The notes beneath the pieces are model-generated. The model was not told the DNA's origin. It was given only the letters and a program-made list of their open reading frames with translations, and ran no database searches. The position numbers and the translations under genes are program-made. DNA of 32,500 nt from Desulfobacca acetoxidans (lineage in GTDB: Bacteria > Desulfobacterota > Desulfobaccia > Desulfobaccales > 0-14-0-80-60-11): positions 1-32,500 of the forward strand of contig DZCR01000015.1 of the NCBI GenBank assembly GCA_022736495.1. Direction: 5' to 3'. Shown here in pieces: positions 1-7,729 of the stretch. Positions within the stretch are counted from its first letter, which is position 1. Every line of letters begins with the position of its first letter.

Positions 1-96
1 GACGGCACGGCCTGGATGGCCTTCTTCAGCCAGAACATGGTGGAACTCGCCGGGGAGACCGCTAAGTGGTTGAGGCGAAGGGAAATTCTGTCCTAG
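1..96 (+). CDS. C-terminal end of a GH63-like glycoside hydrolase (partial)
   Basis: An open frame enters from the left edge and stops at TAG (94-96), leaving 31 residues. It begins DGTAWMAFFSQNM and ends in a charged tail (WLRRREILS). The DGTAWMA...NML pattern followed by a helix is typical of the C-terminal part of the (alpha/alpha)6 barrel of bacterial GH63 / MGH1-like enzymes, which act on glucosylated or mannosylated substrates such as glucosylglycerate or mannosylglycerate. Only 45 bases separate it from otsB on the same strand, so it probably belongs to the same solute-metabolism operon. The substrate cannot be told from this fragment, and the family call rests on one short motif. Confidence 0.6.
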   Translation, partial: DGTAWMAFFSQNMVELAGETAKWLRRREILS

Positions 97-141
97 GCTT
101 AATTTTCACCTAACCTGACGCTGCGCAAGTATCTATCGGCT

Positions 142-933
142 ATGATCGACTGTCAGACATCCCTCAGGTTGGTGCAGCAGGCTCGTCAACAGAGGCGGCC
201 TCTGCTCCTTTTTCTGGACTACGACGGCACCCTGGTGGAGATCGCTCCCCGCCCGGAACTGGCCCAGCCTACTCCGGAGTTGCTGGATTTGCTGAGGCGG
301 CTTACGGCTCAGGGAGACCTGAAGTTGATGGTGGTTTCAGGTCGTCCCTTGAGGGACTTACAGGAACTGCTGCCCGTCCCAGGCCTGGACTTCCTGGGCT
401 CCCACGGCGGCGAGGCCTATATTTCCGGGCGTCTCCATCCCTTGCCAGTTGCTGCCGCAGACGATCAATTACTTTCCCGTTGGCGCAACCGGCTGGTGTT
501 GAGGCTTCAGCCCTTTCAGGGTTGGTGGATTGAGGACAAGCCTCAGGGATTTGCTCTCCACTATCGGCAGGTTCTGGCAGAACCTGCGTATGAATTCGTT
601 GTAATATTAGAAAGATGGCAGGAGCAGCTGCGGCAGGAGGGAGGTTTCCAAATGCTGTCTGGAAAAAAGGTGCTGGAAATCCTGCCGCACGGAGTCAGTA
701 AGGGTGCGGCAATACAGCAAATATTGTTATTGTCTGGATTTTCCGGGCTTTTTCCGGTATATTTAGGTGACGATATTACTGATGAAAGCGCCTTCCTGCT
801 TTTAAAAGGCCACGGGTTGACCATCAAAGTGGGTTGCCCCGGCACCGAAACCGCGGCATCCCATTGCCTTCCTGATACCAAGGCAGTAAGGCATTTCCTA
901 TCCCTTCTCGCCGCACCCCTGGAGGACTCTTAA
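142..933 (+). CDS. otsB: Trehalose-6-phosphate phosphatase
   Basis: This 263-residue HAD-superfamily enzyme removes phosphate from trehalose 6-phosphate to give trehalose in the cytoplasm. Visible HAD motifs are DYDGT (residues 26-30, nucleophile and acid Asp), VVSGRP (64-69), a conserved Lys in the SKG segment (about 186-188) and GDDITDE (209-215). The SHGGE segment (about 87-91) and WIEDKP (129-134) match the OtsB cap/substrate region. Length is normal for OtsB (about 230-270). The stop overlaps the next start by one base (TAATG), so the two are translationally coupled. No clear Shine-Dalgarno sequence precedes this ATG, but the next candidate starts would cut into the first motif. Its substrate would come from otsA, three genes on. 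Confidence 0.93.
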   Translation: MIDCQTSLRLVQQARQQRRPLLLFLDYDGTLVEIAPRPELAQPTPELLDLLRRLTAQGDLKLMVVSGRPLRDLQELLPVPGLDFLGSHGGEAYISGRLHPLPVAAADDQLLSRWRNRLVLRLQPFQGWWIEDKPQGFALHYRQVLAEPAYEFVVILERWQEQLRQEGGFQMLSGKKVLEILPHGVSKGAAIQQILLLSGFSGLFPVYLGDDITDESAFLLLKGHGLTIKVGCPGTETAASHCLPDTKAVRHFLSLLAAPLEDS

Positions 934-1625
934 TGGCGAAGATATTGGATCAGGTGGCCGAAAATCCCTTCTGGTTTCAAGAATGTTTCTTGATGGCCAT
1001 GCCCCTGGGCAAAAAGGTGGCGAACCTGAGGGAATTGTTAGAGGGCCTTCGTGAAATGGACGAATCAATGCTTTTCTATCATCTGATTCAATCCCGTCTG
1101 GCCTTGGGCCAACCAGTGGTGGAATATCCCAACGACTTCGCCCTGTGGGCGGCCAACGCCCTGCAGGACAGCAAGCTGGCGGAGCAATTCAGCTCCTTCA
1201 ATCCCTTCGAATATCAGAACCTGGGGCTGGTGCGCCAGGCGCTGGTGGACATCCTGGAGGAGTACCTCTGGGACCTGCCCTCCGTCCCCTGGGCCCGCTC
1301 CGGCTTCGAGTTTCACTTCTGTCAGGCCTCGGTGGTGGTGATGCATTCCCTGATTTCAGCCCACACCTTGAAGGAATTCTGCGGGGCCCTCACCCAGGTG
1401 GGCCTGGATTCCATCTATTACCACTTCTTCGAAGCCCGCTGGCGCCTGGGGGAACTGAAAAGCGACGATTTTTCTTTCTGGATTGAGACCAACTTCGGCT
1501 TGCCGGAGTTGGTCAAGGCCATCCGCGACGTTGACATCTATTTCTACAACCTGAAAGAATTGCGGGAGACCCTCTTGGGGTTAATCCACCAGCATCTGGG
1601 AGAACTCTGTGATCACCCTGGATGA
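933..1625 (+). CDS. DUF5752-like protein, two internal repeats
   Basis: A 230-residue soluble protein with no signal peptide or membrane segment. The start has a good GGAGG seven bases upstream and overlaps otsB by one base. It consists of two related helical repeats. Residues about 44-115 carry MLFYHLIQSR, then NDFALW and a hydrophobic helix. Residues about 157-225 carry SIYYHFFEAR, then DDFSFWIETN and a similar helix. This (F/Y)YH...R...(N/D)DF..W pattern fits my memory of DUF5752, a family often found beside trehalose and other glycosyltransferase genes. The name comes from recall and needs a profile search. No catalytic motif is evident. Position between phosphatase and synthase suggests a regulatory or scaffolding role, but no function is established. 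Confidence 0.7.
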   Translation: MAKILDQVAENPFWFQECFLMAMPLGKKVANLRELLEGLREMDESMLFYHLIQSRLALGQPVVEYPNDFALWAANALQDSKLAEQFSSFNPFEYQNLGLVRQALVDILEEYLWDLPSVPWARSGFEFHFCQASVVVMHSLISAHTLKEFCGALTQVGLDSIYYHFFEARWRLGELKSDDFSFWIETNFGLPELVKAIRDVDIYFYNLKELRETLLGLIHQHLGELCDHPG

Positions 1626-2832
1626 TTACGCCCCCATCGTGGGAGAGGAAGTGGTGGGCCAGCTTTACCGTTTGGCCGAGCACTTGCAAGGGCAGCGGTT
1701 TATCCATATCAACTCCACCGCCGTCGGCGGGGGGGTTGCGGAGATTCTGTCCTGGGTCACGCCGCTGATGAACCAGTTGGGTCTTCAGACCACCTGGGAA
1801 GTCATTTTGGGTGATTCCGCCTTTTTTGAAGTCACCAAGGCTTTCCACAACGGCCTACAAGGCTTCAAAGTCAATTTGACTCGCGCCATGCTGGAGCATT
1901 ACCGCCAGGTCAACATAGAGAATGCCCGGCGGTTTTCCTGGGAGGCGGATGTGGTGCTGGTGCATGACCCGCAGCCGGCCTGCTTGATTGAAGTGCTGCG
2001 TCCTCAATCCCGGCGTTGGGTCTGGCGCTGCCACATAGACGCCTCCCGCCCTCAGTTGGCGGTGTGGCGGTTCTTGCGGGAGATCGTGAAACAATATGAC
2101 GCCTCGGTTTTTTCCATGTCCCAGTTCGCCCAGAACCTGCCTCACCCCCAGTATCTCATCCGCCCTTCTATTGATCCTTTGAGTGAGAAAAACCGGGATT
2201 TGACGGAAGAAGAAATCAAGGCGGTGCTGCACCGTCTGGGGGTAGAGAAAGACAAGCCCCTGATCCTGCAAGTATCACGATTTGATTCATTCAAAGACCC
2301 GGTAGGGGTGATCCAGGCCTTCCGCCTGGTGCGGCGCCATACACCCTGCAAACTGGTGCTGGCCGGAGGCGAAGCCACCGACGATCCGGAAGGCCCCGAG
2401 ATTTTAGCCCGAGTGCAGGAGGCCGCCCAGGACGAACCGGATATCCAGATCCTGTTGCTGCCCTCGGATGCACACCATGACATCAACGCCCTGCAACGGG
2501 CCGCGGACGTCCTCGTGCAAAAATCCACCCGGGAGGGCTTCGGCCTCACGGTCACCGAGGCCATGTGGAAGGGGAAACCGGTCATCGGCGGCGCGGTAGG
2601 GGGCATTGTCCTGCAACTGCGAGATTACAGCACCGGCTTTCTGGTGCACTCCCCCGAAGGTTGCGCCTTCCGCATCCGCTACCTGCTGCACCGCCCGGAG
2701 ATGGCCCGCCGTATGGGACAGACAGCCAAGGAGTTTGTCAGGACGCACTTTCTGATCACCCGCCATATCCGGGACTATCTTACCCTGATGATCCTGCAGG
2801 ACAACCCCGACTGCCGTCACATCGAACTTTAA
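1609..2832 (+). CDS. TreT-like trehalose synthase / GT4 glycosyltransferase
   Basis: A 407-residue GT-B enzyme of family GT4. Key segments are HINSTAVGGGVAEIL (33-47, nucleotide-sugar loop typical of TreT), HDPQP (119-123), QVSRFDSFKDP (221-231) and STREGFGLTVTEA (306-318, the E-x7-E region). TreT makes trehalose from NDP-glucose and glucose, but bacterial homologues of this group are seldom tested. The start is GTG at 1609 with GGGAG six bases upstream. It overlaps the preceding gene by 17 bases, and no in-frame ATG lies near. It is unusual to see a TreT-type enzyme between otsB and otsA. It may give a second trehalose route or make another glucoside such as glucosylglycerate, which the GH63-like neighbour could degrade. 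Confidence 0.82.
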   Translation: MITLDDYAPIVGEEVVGQLYRLAEHLQGQRFIHINSTAVGGGVAEILSWVTPLMNQLGLQTTWEVILGDSAFFEVTKAFHNGLQGFKVNLTRAMLEHYRQVNIENARRFSWEADVVLVHDPQPACLIEVLRPQSRRWVWRCHIDASRPQLAVWRFLREIVKQYDASVFSMSQFAQNLPHPQYLIRPSIDPLSEKNRDLTEEEIKAVLHRLGVEKDKPLILQVSRFDSFKDPVGVIQAFRLVRRHTPCKLVLAGGEATDDPEGPEILARVQEAAQDEPDIQILLLPSDAHHDINALQRAADVLVQKSTREGFGLTVTEAMWKGKPVIGGAVGGIVLQLRDYSTGFLVHSPEGCAFRIRYLLHRPEMARRMGQTAKEFVRTHFLITRHIRDYLTLMILQDNPDCRHIEL

Positions 2833-2852
2833 TCTTAAGTAAAGGGGACTCT

Positions 2853-4331
2853 ATGGTTTGGAATAAGCAACGATTAAATTCTCTGGTGGAGGAAAAGCTA
2901 AGCGATTACCAGATAATCCTGGTGTCCAACCGGGAACCCTATATGCACATCTATCGGGGAGGGGAGGTGGAGGTCATCATGCCCGCCAGCGGCATGGCCA
3001 TTGCCTTGGACTCGCTGATGCAGGCCTGTGGCGGCACCTGGATCGCCGCCGGCAGCGGCGAGGCGGATCAAGAGGCCTACGCTGGGGAAAACTCGGTGAT
3101 GGTGCCCCCCAAAGACCCGAAATACAAGTTGCGCCGGGTCTGGCTGACCAAGCAGGAAGAACGGGATTATTATTACGGGTTCTCCAATGAGGCCCTCTGG
3201 CCCCTGTGCCATATCGCCTATACCCGGCCTCGCTTCGACACCGGCCAATGGGAAACCTACCAGGCGGTGAATCGCAAGTTTGCCGATGCCATCCTGTCCG
3301 AGGCGGGAGACCAGCGCACCATCGTCTTCATCCAGGACTATCATTTTGCCCTGCTGCCCCGGATGCTGAAAGAGGCGGACCCGCGTCTGGTGGTCTGCCA
3401 ATTCTGGCATATCCCCTGGCCCAACTTCGAAGTATTCCGTATCTGCCCCTGGGCCCGGGAAATCCTGGACGGCCTTTTGGGTAATGACTTGCTGGGCTTT
3501 CACCTGCAGTACCATTGCAACAACTTTTTCGATACCGTGGACCGGACCCTGGAAGCCCGGGTCGATCTGGAAAAATTTGCCATCATCCGTCATCGCAAGG
3601 AAACCCTCGTGCGGCCCTTCCCCATCAGTATTGATTATGAGAGGTTTGAATCCCTTGCCGCTGCGCCGCAAACCTTAACCCAGATCAGCGCGTTGCGGCA
3701 CCGCCTCAATTTACATGGCGTGAAGGTAGGGCTGGGGCTGGACCGATTTGATTACACCAAAGGTATCCCCGAAAGACTGGAGGCCTTGAAAAAATTTTTT
3801 CAGAAATATCCCCAGTATCAGGGACGGTTCACCTTTATTCAGTTGGGACCCTTATCTCGCCAGCATATTAAGAGTTACAAAAGGCTCACCGCCAAGGTGG
3901 ATTTCTTGGAGGAAGAAATCAACAGCGAATACGGCTTTGGCCGCTGGAAACCTTTACTGGTCCTGAAAGGACATCTGTCTCATGAAGAAATCGTGCCCTA
4001 TTATCTCCTGGCTGACGTGATGGTGGTCAGTTCCCTGCATGATGGGATGAATCTAGTGGCCAAGGAATATGTGGCCAGCCGGGCTGACCTCCAGGGCGCC
4101 TTGGTTCTGAGCCCCTTTACCGGGGCCTCCCGAGAGTTGACCGCGGCTTATACGGTCAACCCTTTCAATCCGGAAAACATCGCCGACGCCCTCTTTGAGG
4201 CCCTGGAAGCTTCCGAGGAGGACCGTTCTACCCGGATGGAAAACATGCGCGCCTGGGTGCAGGAGCACAATATTTACTATTGGGCCGCTCAGTATCTGCG
4301 GGCCTTGTTGCATCTGCCCGTGGAGGAATAA
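2853..4331 (+). CDS. otsA: Trehalose-6-phosphate synthase (GT20)
   Basis: A 492-residue GT20 enzyme that joins UDP- or other NDP-glucose to glucose 6-phosphate, giving trehalose 6-phosphate for OtsB. Motifs are VSNREP (24-29), YYGFSNEALWP (108-118), QDYH (162-165), HIPWPN (187-192), LDRFDYTKGIPERL (297-310, with the Arg and Lys that hold phosphate/UDP) and DGMNLVAKEY (398-407). The open frame extends 96 codons upstream, but that part overlaps the TreT-like gene. The ATG at 2853 has AAAGGGGA upstream and begins just before the first conserved strand. The canonical N-terminal GGL loop is replaced by ASGMAIALD, so it is a divergent OtsA subgroup. It follows the TreT-like gene by 20 bases. Confidence 0.92.
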   Translation: MVWNKQRLNSLVEEKLSDYQIILVSNREPYMHIYRGGEVEVIMPASGMAIALDSLMQACGGTWIAAGSGEADQEAYAGENSVMVPPKDPKYKLRRVWLTKQEERDYYYGFSNEALWPLCHIAYTRPRFDTGQWETYQAVNRKFADAILSEAGDQRTIVFIQDYHFALLPRMLKEADPRLVVCQFWHIPWPNFEVFRICPWAREILDGLLGNDLLGFHLQYHCNNFFDTVDRTLEARVDLEKFAIIRHRKETLVRPFPISIDYERFESLAAAPQTLTQISALRHRLNLHGVKVGLGLDRFDYTKGIPERLEALKKFFQKYPQYQGRFTFIQLGPLSRQHIKSYKRLTAKVDFLEEEINSEYGFGRWKPLLVLKGHLSHEEIVPYYLLADVMVVSSLHDGMNLVAKEYVASRADLQGALVLSPFTGASRELTAAYTVNPFNPENIADALFEALEASEEDRSTRMENMRAWVQEHNIYYWAAQYLRALLHLPVEE

Positions 4332-4340
4332 ACGGCGGGT

Positions 4341-4490
4341 TTCCAGTATCTGATGCCAGCCAGTATCGACCCTCTCATCGAAAAAAACCTGGATCTGACC
4401 CCGGAGGAAGTCCAGGCTGCCAAACTTCAATCCGGTCTGGACCCTGATAGACTGATCATGCTCCAGGACTATGTATTTTCAACTACTTAG
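4341..4490 (+). pseudogene. Decayed fragment of a second TreT-like glycosyltransferase
   Basis: In the + frame running straight on from the otsA stop, about 49 codons before TAG (4488-4490) encode a segment beginning QYLMPASIDPLIEKN, then LDLTPEEVQAA. This matches residues 181-229 of the intact TreT-like protein at 1609-2832, which reads QYLIRPSIDPLSEKN, then RDLTEEEIKAV. The fragment lacks any start, nucleotide-sugar loop or catalytic motif and soon loses similarity (ends DYVFSTT). The DNA differs at many positions, so this is an old paralogue remnant and not a recent duplication or assembly artefact. It suggests that a longer copy of the TreT-like gene once lay downstream of otsA. Confidence 0.8.
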
Positions 4491-4575
4491 CCGCAGCATG
4501 AGGCCTCTGACTGTAGAAGAATGAGTTAGGAGGTTATTACAGCGCTATTAGCGGGCTGAGGTTTTTCGGCATTGA

Positions 4576-4612
4576 GACCGCTCCCCAACAGGGGCTCTCC
4601 TCGCACGCGGTC
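4576..4612. terminator. Nested hairpin between convergent otsA and yedF operons
   Basis: An outer stem GACCGC (4576-4581) pairs with GCGGTC (4607-4612). Inside it CCCC (4583-4586) pairs with GGGG (4591-4594) over an AACA loop. It lies in the 377-base gap between converging operons, where a bidirectional terminator is expected. There is no clear T-run on either side, so intrinsic termination is doubtful. Confidence 0.25.
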
Positions 4613-4708
4613 AAAAGATTGGTTTAATGCGTTCTCCTGGTATCGCATCGGGCTGTTCCGCACTGTGTTGAAGCAGCTTGTCCGGTGGCGGTTGCAGCTC
4701 CTGGTACC

Positions 4709-5311
4709 TCAGGTCAGGGTGATAATCTTGTCGGCCAATTGCATGGCGGTAACGATATCCAGCATGTTGGTGGTTTCCCCCACCTGCTTAGCTTTCAGGA
4801 GCTGGAAATGGTTAAGGCAGGTGCCGCACACCAGTAGCCTGACCCCGGACTGCTCCAACTCTTTGAGTCCGGGCAAAACCTCGGACCCGGCCACGGCCAG
4901 CTTGACCCCGTTATTGAGCAAGACCAAGCACCACAACTCTGGCCCCATCTCTTTGAGGGTGGCAATGAAATTGACCATGAGCCGGCTGCCCAAAAAGTCA
5001 TCACCCCGTCCTAAAGTGTCGCAGCCCATCAGGACGAGAATCTTTTTCGGGCCCCCCCCCGTTTCCGGGACCATGATCCCGCAGGTTCCACTTGTCGCGC
5101 GCAAGCCTTTAACCGTAAAAGTGCCTTCCTGTTCTTCTACTCGAACCTGAAAGCCGGCTCGCTGCAGAAACCGGCTGACGTTTTCCTGGGCGGCCGCATT
5201 GTCCACCAGCACGCTCAGCTGCTCCACGTCGCCTTGATCGATAATCGCTTTGGTTTTAATCACCGGGTTGGGACAGGCCAAACCCCGGCAATCCAATTGT
5301 TTTTCCGACAT
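4709..5311 (-). CDS. yedF: Sulfurtransferase-like selenium metabolism protein YedF
   Basis: A 200-residue cytoplasmic protein with two domains. The N-terminal TusA-like domain (about 1-75) carries LDCRGLACPNPVIKT, where Cys13 in CPNP is the position of the TusA sulfur-carrying cysteine. The C-terminal DsrE/F-like domain (about 88-200) carries LLNNGVKLA, GSEVLPGLKELE and VCGTCLNHF. This order and length match YedF, a family linked by comparative genomics to selenium metabolism, though its reaction is unproven. It is the last gene of a three-gene operon, 49 bases after the activase, with AGGAG 11 bases before the ATG. A run of nine G (coding strand) in the interdomain linker (5052-5060) is a possible slippage site. 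Confidence 0.9.
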   Translation of the reverse strand: MSEKQLDCRGLACPNPVIKTKAIIDQGDVEQLSVLVDNAAAQENVSRFLQRAGFQVRVEEQEGTFTVKGLRATSGTCGIMVPETGGGPKKILVLMGCDTLGRGDDFLGSRLMVNFIATLKEMGPELWCLVLLNNGVKLAVAGSEVLPGLKELEQSGVRLLVCGTCLNHFQLLKAKQVGETTNMLDIVTAMQLADKIITLT

Positions 5312-5360
5312 GGTGTCAGGTTCTCCTCAGGTTAATCCTATCTGAGCGGCCGTAAATGTG

Positions 5361-6155
5361 CTACGAAACTTTATGGGAATGGCGGTTCCGTCCTCCATGC
5401 AGAGCCGCGCCCAGGGCGCCCACCAAATCCGGCTGCTCCGGGACCATGACGGGCATACCCAGACTCTCCTCCAAAAGATGGCGCACGCAAGGGTTATGGG
5501 CCACTCCCCCGGCGAACAGCACCCGCTCCACCACTCCCACCCGACGCAGCATTGCCAGAGTCCGTTGGACAATGGCCAGGTGCAGACCCAGGGCGATATT
5601 GGCCGGTTTTTCCCCCCGGGCCATGAGCGAGGTGGCCTCGCTTTCGGCAAACACCGTGCACATGCTGTTGATCTGAATCCGCTTGTCCGCGCTCAGAGCA
5701 AAGCCGCCGAAATCCTCCAGGGGCACCTGGAGGGCCGTGGCCATGAATTCCAGGAATTTGCCGGTGCCCGCGGCGCAGCGGTCGTTCATCTCAAACTTGA
5801 CCACCTTACCGGTATCCGCGAGGGAGATAGCCTTGGTATCCTGGCCCCCGATATCCAGCACGGTGCGCACCCCGGGATCGAGGTGATGCGCCCCCAGGGC
5901 ATAGGCCTGAATCTCCGTAATGGCGGTGGCCCGATGATGTTTGAGGTGCTCCACCAGGAGCTTGCGGCCATAGCCGGTGGCCACGATGCGAGCCGGGGGC
6001 AAATCGTCCAACAGCCGGTGGCACTGGGCCAGGGGATCAAAGGTGGTGGGCAGCTTGGCCTGATGCACCACCTGCCCTGATTCCAGGAGCACCAATTCGA
6101 TGGAGCGGGATCCGACGTCGATCCCGATTATCCGGTGGGCCTCAACGGGTGCCAT
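5361..6155 (-). CDS. ATP-dependent activase for the double-cubane reductase (BcrAD/BadFG family)
   Basis: A 264-residue ASKHA-fold ATPase of the 2-hydroxyacyl-CoA dehydratase activator (HgdC) type. It carries GIDVGSRS (11-18, phosphate loop 1), DIGGQDTKAI (101-110, phosphate loop 2), NDRCAAGTGKF (124-134) and FAGGVAHN (adenosine region). Cys127 and Cys166 (INSMCTVFAESE) sit exactly where HgdC binds its subunit-bridging [4Fe-4S] cluster. Such homodimers use ATP hydrolysis to drive a low-potential electron onto a partner iron-sulfur protein. The partner is surely the upstream gene, 38 bases away on the same strand. The length is normal (about 255-270). The ribosome-binding site is weak, so translation may depend on the upstream gene. 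Confidence 0.9.
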   Translation of the reverse strand: MAPVEAHRIIGIDVGSRSIELVLLESGQVVHQAKLPTTFDPLAQCHRLLDDLPPARIVATGYGRKLLVEHLKHHRATAITEIQAYALGAHHLDPGVRTVLDIGGQDTKAISLADTGKVVKFEMNDRCAAGTGKFLEFMATALQVPLEDFGGFALSADKRIQINSMCTVFAESEATSLMARGEKPANIALGLHLAIVQRTLAMLRRVGVVERVLFAGGVAHNPCVRHLLEESLGMPVMVPEQPDLVGALGAALHGGRNRHSHKVS

Positions 6156-6193
6156 GCCAAGAGTTAATTATCATATTCACGTTCAAATTGGTT

Positions 6194-7468
6194 CTAATGT
6201 AACATCTCCACAAAGGCCTCTACCCGGGTTTTAAGCTGCTCCACGTCCTCCATGCTATAATCGGTTTCGATGCTGAGCATGGGAATTCCCGCGTCTTTCA
6301 GGGCCTGTTCCACTTTGAAGGCCTCGATGGCATAGGGCTGGCAGAAAGACAGGCCGTAGTGGATGACCCCGTCGGCTTTGAGGTCCCGGGCCATACCCAC
6401 GATATGCTCCAGGCGCTCGGTGTTGGGAGTGAAGCAGGCGCAGTCGATGCGCAGGTAGCGCTCGGCGATGGCGTCCAGCATGGCATCCAGGCTCTCCCCG
6501 GTTTCGTCCACCAGATCACGGGTATTGCGGGTGCCGATGCAAGATTCTTCCCCCACTATGATCGCGCCGGAAGACTCTACCAGAAAGGGCAGTTTCCAGT
6601 TGGGCACGGCCATGGGACAGCCAGACAGCATGAGCCGGGGAGTCTCCGCTGGCGCCACGCCCGCACCATCCTTGATCCGCGCTTCCAGTTCGTCGCAGAG
6701 CTCGCTGATCTTAGTGGTGAACCGCAGCGGGTCGTCGTAGAAGCTGATCTGATTGATGAGCAGCACGTCCCGGCCCGAAATGGGAACCGGGGCCGCTGCC
6801 CGAAGTTGATTAAGGCGCTGCAAGACCTGGCGCCGGGCATTCAGCAGCCGGATGGCCTCGTTAAGCTGGGGCGCGTTGACCTGGTTGCCGGTAATACGCT
6901 CGATTTCGTTCTTAAAGCGGAGAATCTCGGCTTTCCATAGGTCCCGGTCGCAGGCCTGTTTCATTTGGGGGATTTCCATGACATAGATCGGGGCGTAGTC
7001 GGCGAAGATTTCATAGGCCTTTTTCTTGCCGTCGCAGGTGGTTTCGCCCACCACCAGGTCGCAGGACTCGATATAAGGACAGAGGCGGGCGATCTTGAAG
7101 CCCACAAAGGATTTGATCAAGGCGCAGGTGTTACGGGGCAGGATCTTTTCCGCAGCCTCTTTGCCTATTTCGGCTCCGGCGCACAGACCCACCTGGATGG
7201 CGTCGGCGGCCAGGACCAGCTCTTCCGGGACAAAGACGCAGAAGGTGCCGATGATTTTTTTGCCTTGGGCTTTGGCCTCTTGTAATTCCTTGATGCGCAG
7301 GCCGTGGACCTCGGACAGGACGAAATCCAGGTATTCCATGCCCTTGAGCCGGCCGGACTGGCTTAAATAGATGTCGCCGTAAAATTTTCCAAGAACCTGG
7401 AGCAACCCCTCATGGGCCGCCAGGTCAAGGTTCAGTTTTTCCCACATCTCATCATTGGGTGTTGGCAT
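6194..7468 (-). CDS. Double-cubane-cluster anaerobic reductase (HgdB/BcrB-like, single subunit)
   Basis: A 424-residue member of the 2-hydroxyacyl-CoA dehydratase / benzoyl-CoA reductase subunit superfamily. It is encoded alone with an activase, as in the double-cubane-cluster proteins (DCCP), which are homodimers holding an [8Fe-9S] cluster and reducing small molecules such as acetylene or azide. Cysteines sit in FCVFVPEE (77), LCAGAE (96), NTCALIKS (115), LCPYIESC (130, 136), GETTCDGKKK (145), LSGCPM and EESCIGTRNTRD. There is no sign of a second dehydratase subunit nearby, which argues against a true hydroxyacyl-CoA dehydratase. The ATG at 7468 is chosen because GGAG lies nine bases upstream; the longer frame from TTG at 7483 overlaps that site. 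The natural substrate is unknown. Confidence 0.87.
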   Translation of the reverse strand: MPTPNDEMWEKLNLDLAAHEGLLQVLGKFYGDIYLSQSGRLKGMEYLDFVLSEVHGLRIKELQEAKAQGKKIIGTFCVFVPEELVLAADAIQVGLCAGAEIGKEAAEKILPRNTCALIKSFVGFKIARLCPYIESCDLVVGETTCDGKKKAYEIFADYAPIYVMEIPQMKQACDRDLWKAEILRFKNEIERITGNQVNAPQLNEAIRLLNARRQVLQRLNQLRAAAPVPISGRDVLLINQISFYDDPLRFTTKISELCDELEARIKDGAGVAPAETPRLMLSGCPMAVPNWKLPFLVESSGAIIVGEESCIGTRNTRDLVDETGESLDAMLDAIAERYLRIDCACFTPNTERLEHIVGMARDLKADGVIHYGLSFCQPYAIEAFKVEQALKDAGIPMLSIETDYSMEDVEQLKTRVEAFVEMLH

Positions 7469-7477
7469 AGTGCTGAT

Positions 7478-7481
7478 CTCC
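7478..7481 (-). promoter_or_regulatory. Ribosome-binding site deciding the double-cubane reductase start
   Basis: On the minus strand GGAG (7481 to 7478) sits nine bases before the ATG at 7468. The alternative TTG start at 7483 lies on top of this site and has no Shine-Dalgarno sequence of its own. Confidence 0.6.
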
Positions 7482-7606
7482 AAGATTGATGATTTCGTCA
7501 GGACAAGACAAAGGTGCGCTGACGCCAGCCATGAAAAGATCGCGGCCTTGGGATCGGCAGGCGGAGAATGTGCCAGTGAATCTTATGAGTTAATGCAAGG
7601 GAGGGA

Positions 7607-7729
7607 ATGATGCGAGATGGTAGCCAAAAGAGGATTCCCAGTGATCAGCCCGACCCTTATCCGGCCTCCGAATCCAGAGCCTTACCAAGGCTCTCCGGAC
7701 GCCGCTACCTCAGGATTTCAGCGGTGTAA
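7607..7729 (+). CDS. Possible 40-residue peptide or gene-start remnant
   Basis: An ATG pair at 7607/7610 is preceded closely by GGGAGGG (a strong Shine-Dalgarno sequence, though spaced only a few bases from the first ATG). The frame encodes 40 residues ending RLSGRRYLRISAV before TAA. The RRYLRI ending resembles the beginning of some PilZ domains (RR-x-x-R), so this might be the stump of a PilZ-like gene, but nothing convincing follows in any frame. It could equally be chance. It overlaps another, less plausible frame starting at 7617. Confidence 0.2.
   Translation: MMRDGSQKRIPSDQPDPYPASESRALPRLSGRRYLRISAV

Noticed and set aside
2565..2852. N-terminal extension of otsA
   Set aside because: It overlaps the TreT-like gene in another frame. 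ATG 2853 has a clear ribosome-binding site and matches the family start.
4572..5150. A 192-codon plus-strand open frame
   Set aside because: Most of it is antisense to yedF; the part before 4709 shows no recognisable family.
5358..6080. A 240-codon plus-strand open frame
   Set aside because: It is antisense to the activase gene, lies entirely within it, has no ribosome-binding site, and its translation has the His/Gly-rich look of an antisense shadow.
6194..7468. Reading the reductase as a (R)-2-hydroxyacyl-CoA dehydratase subunit
   Set aside because: True dehydratases need two different subunits. Only one is encoded here beside the activase, which is the arrangement of double-cubane proteins.
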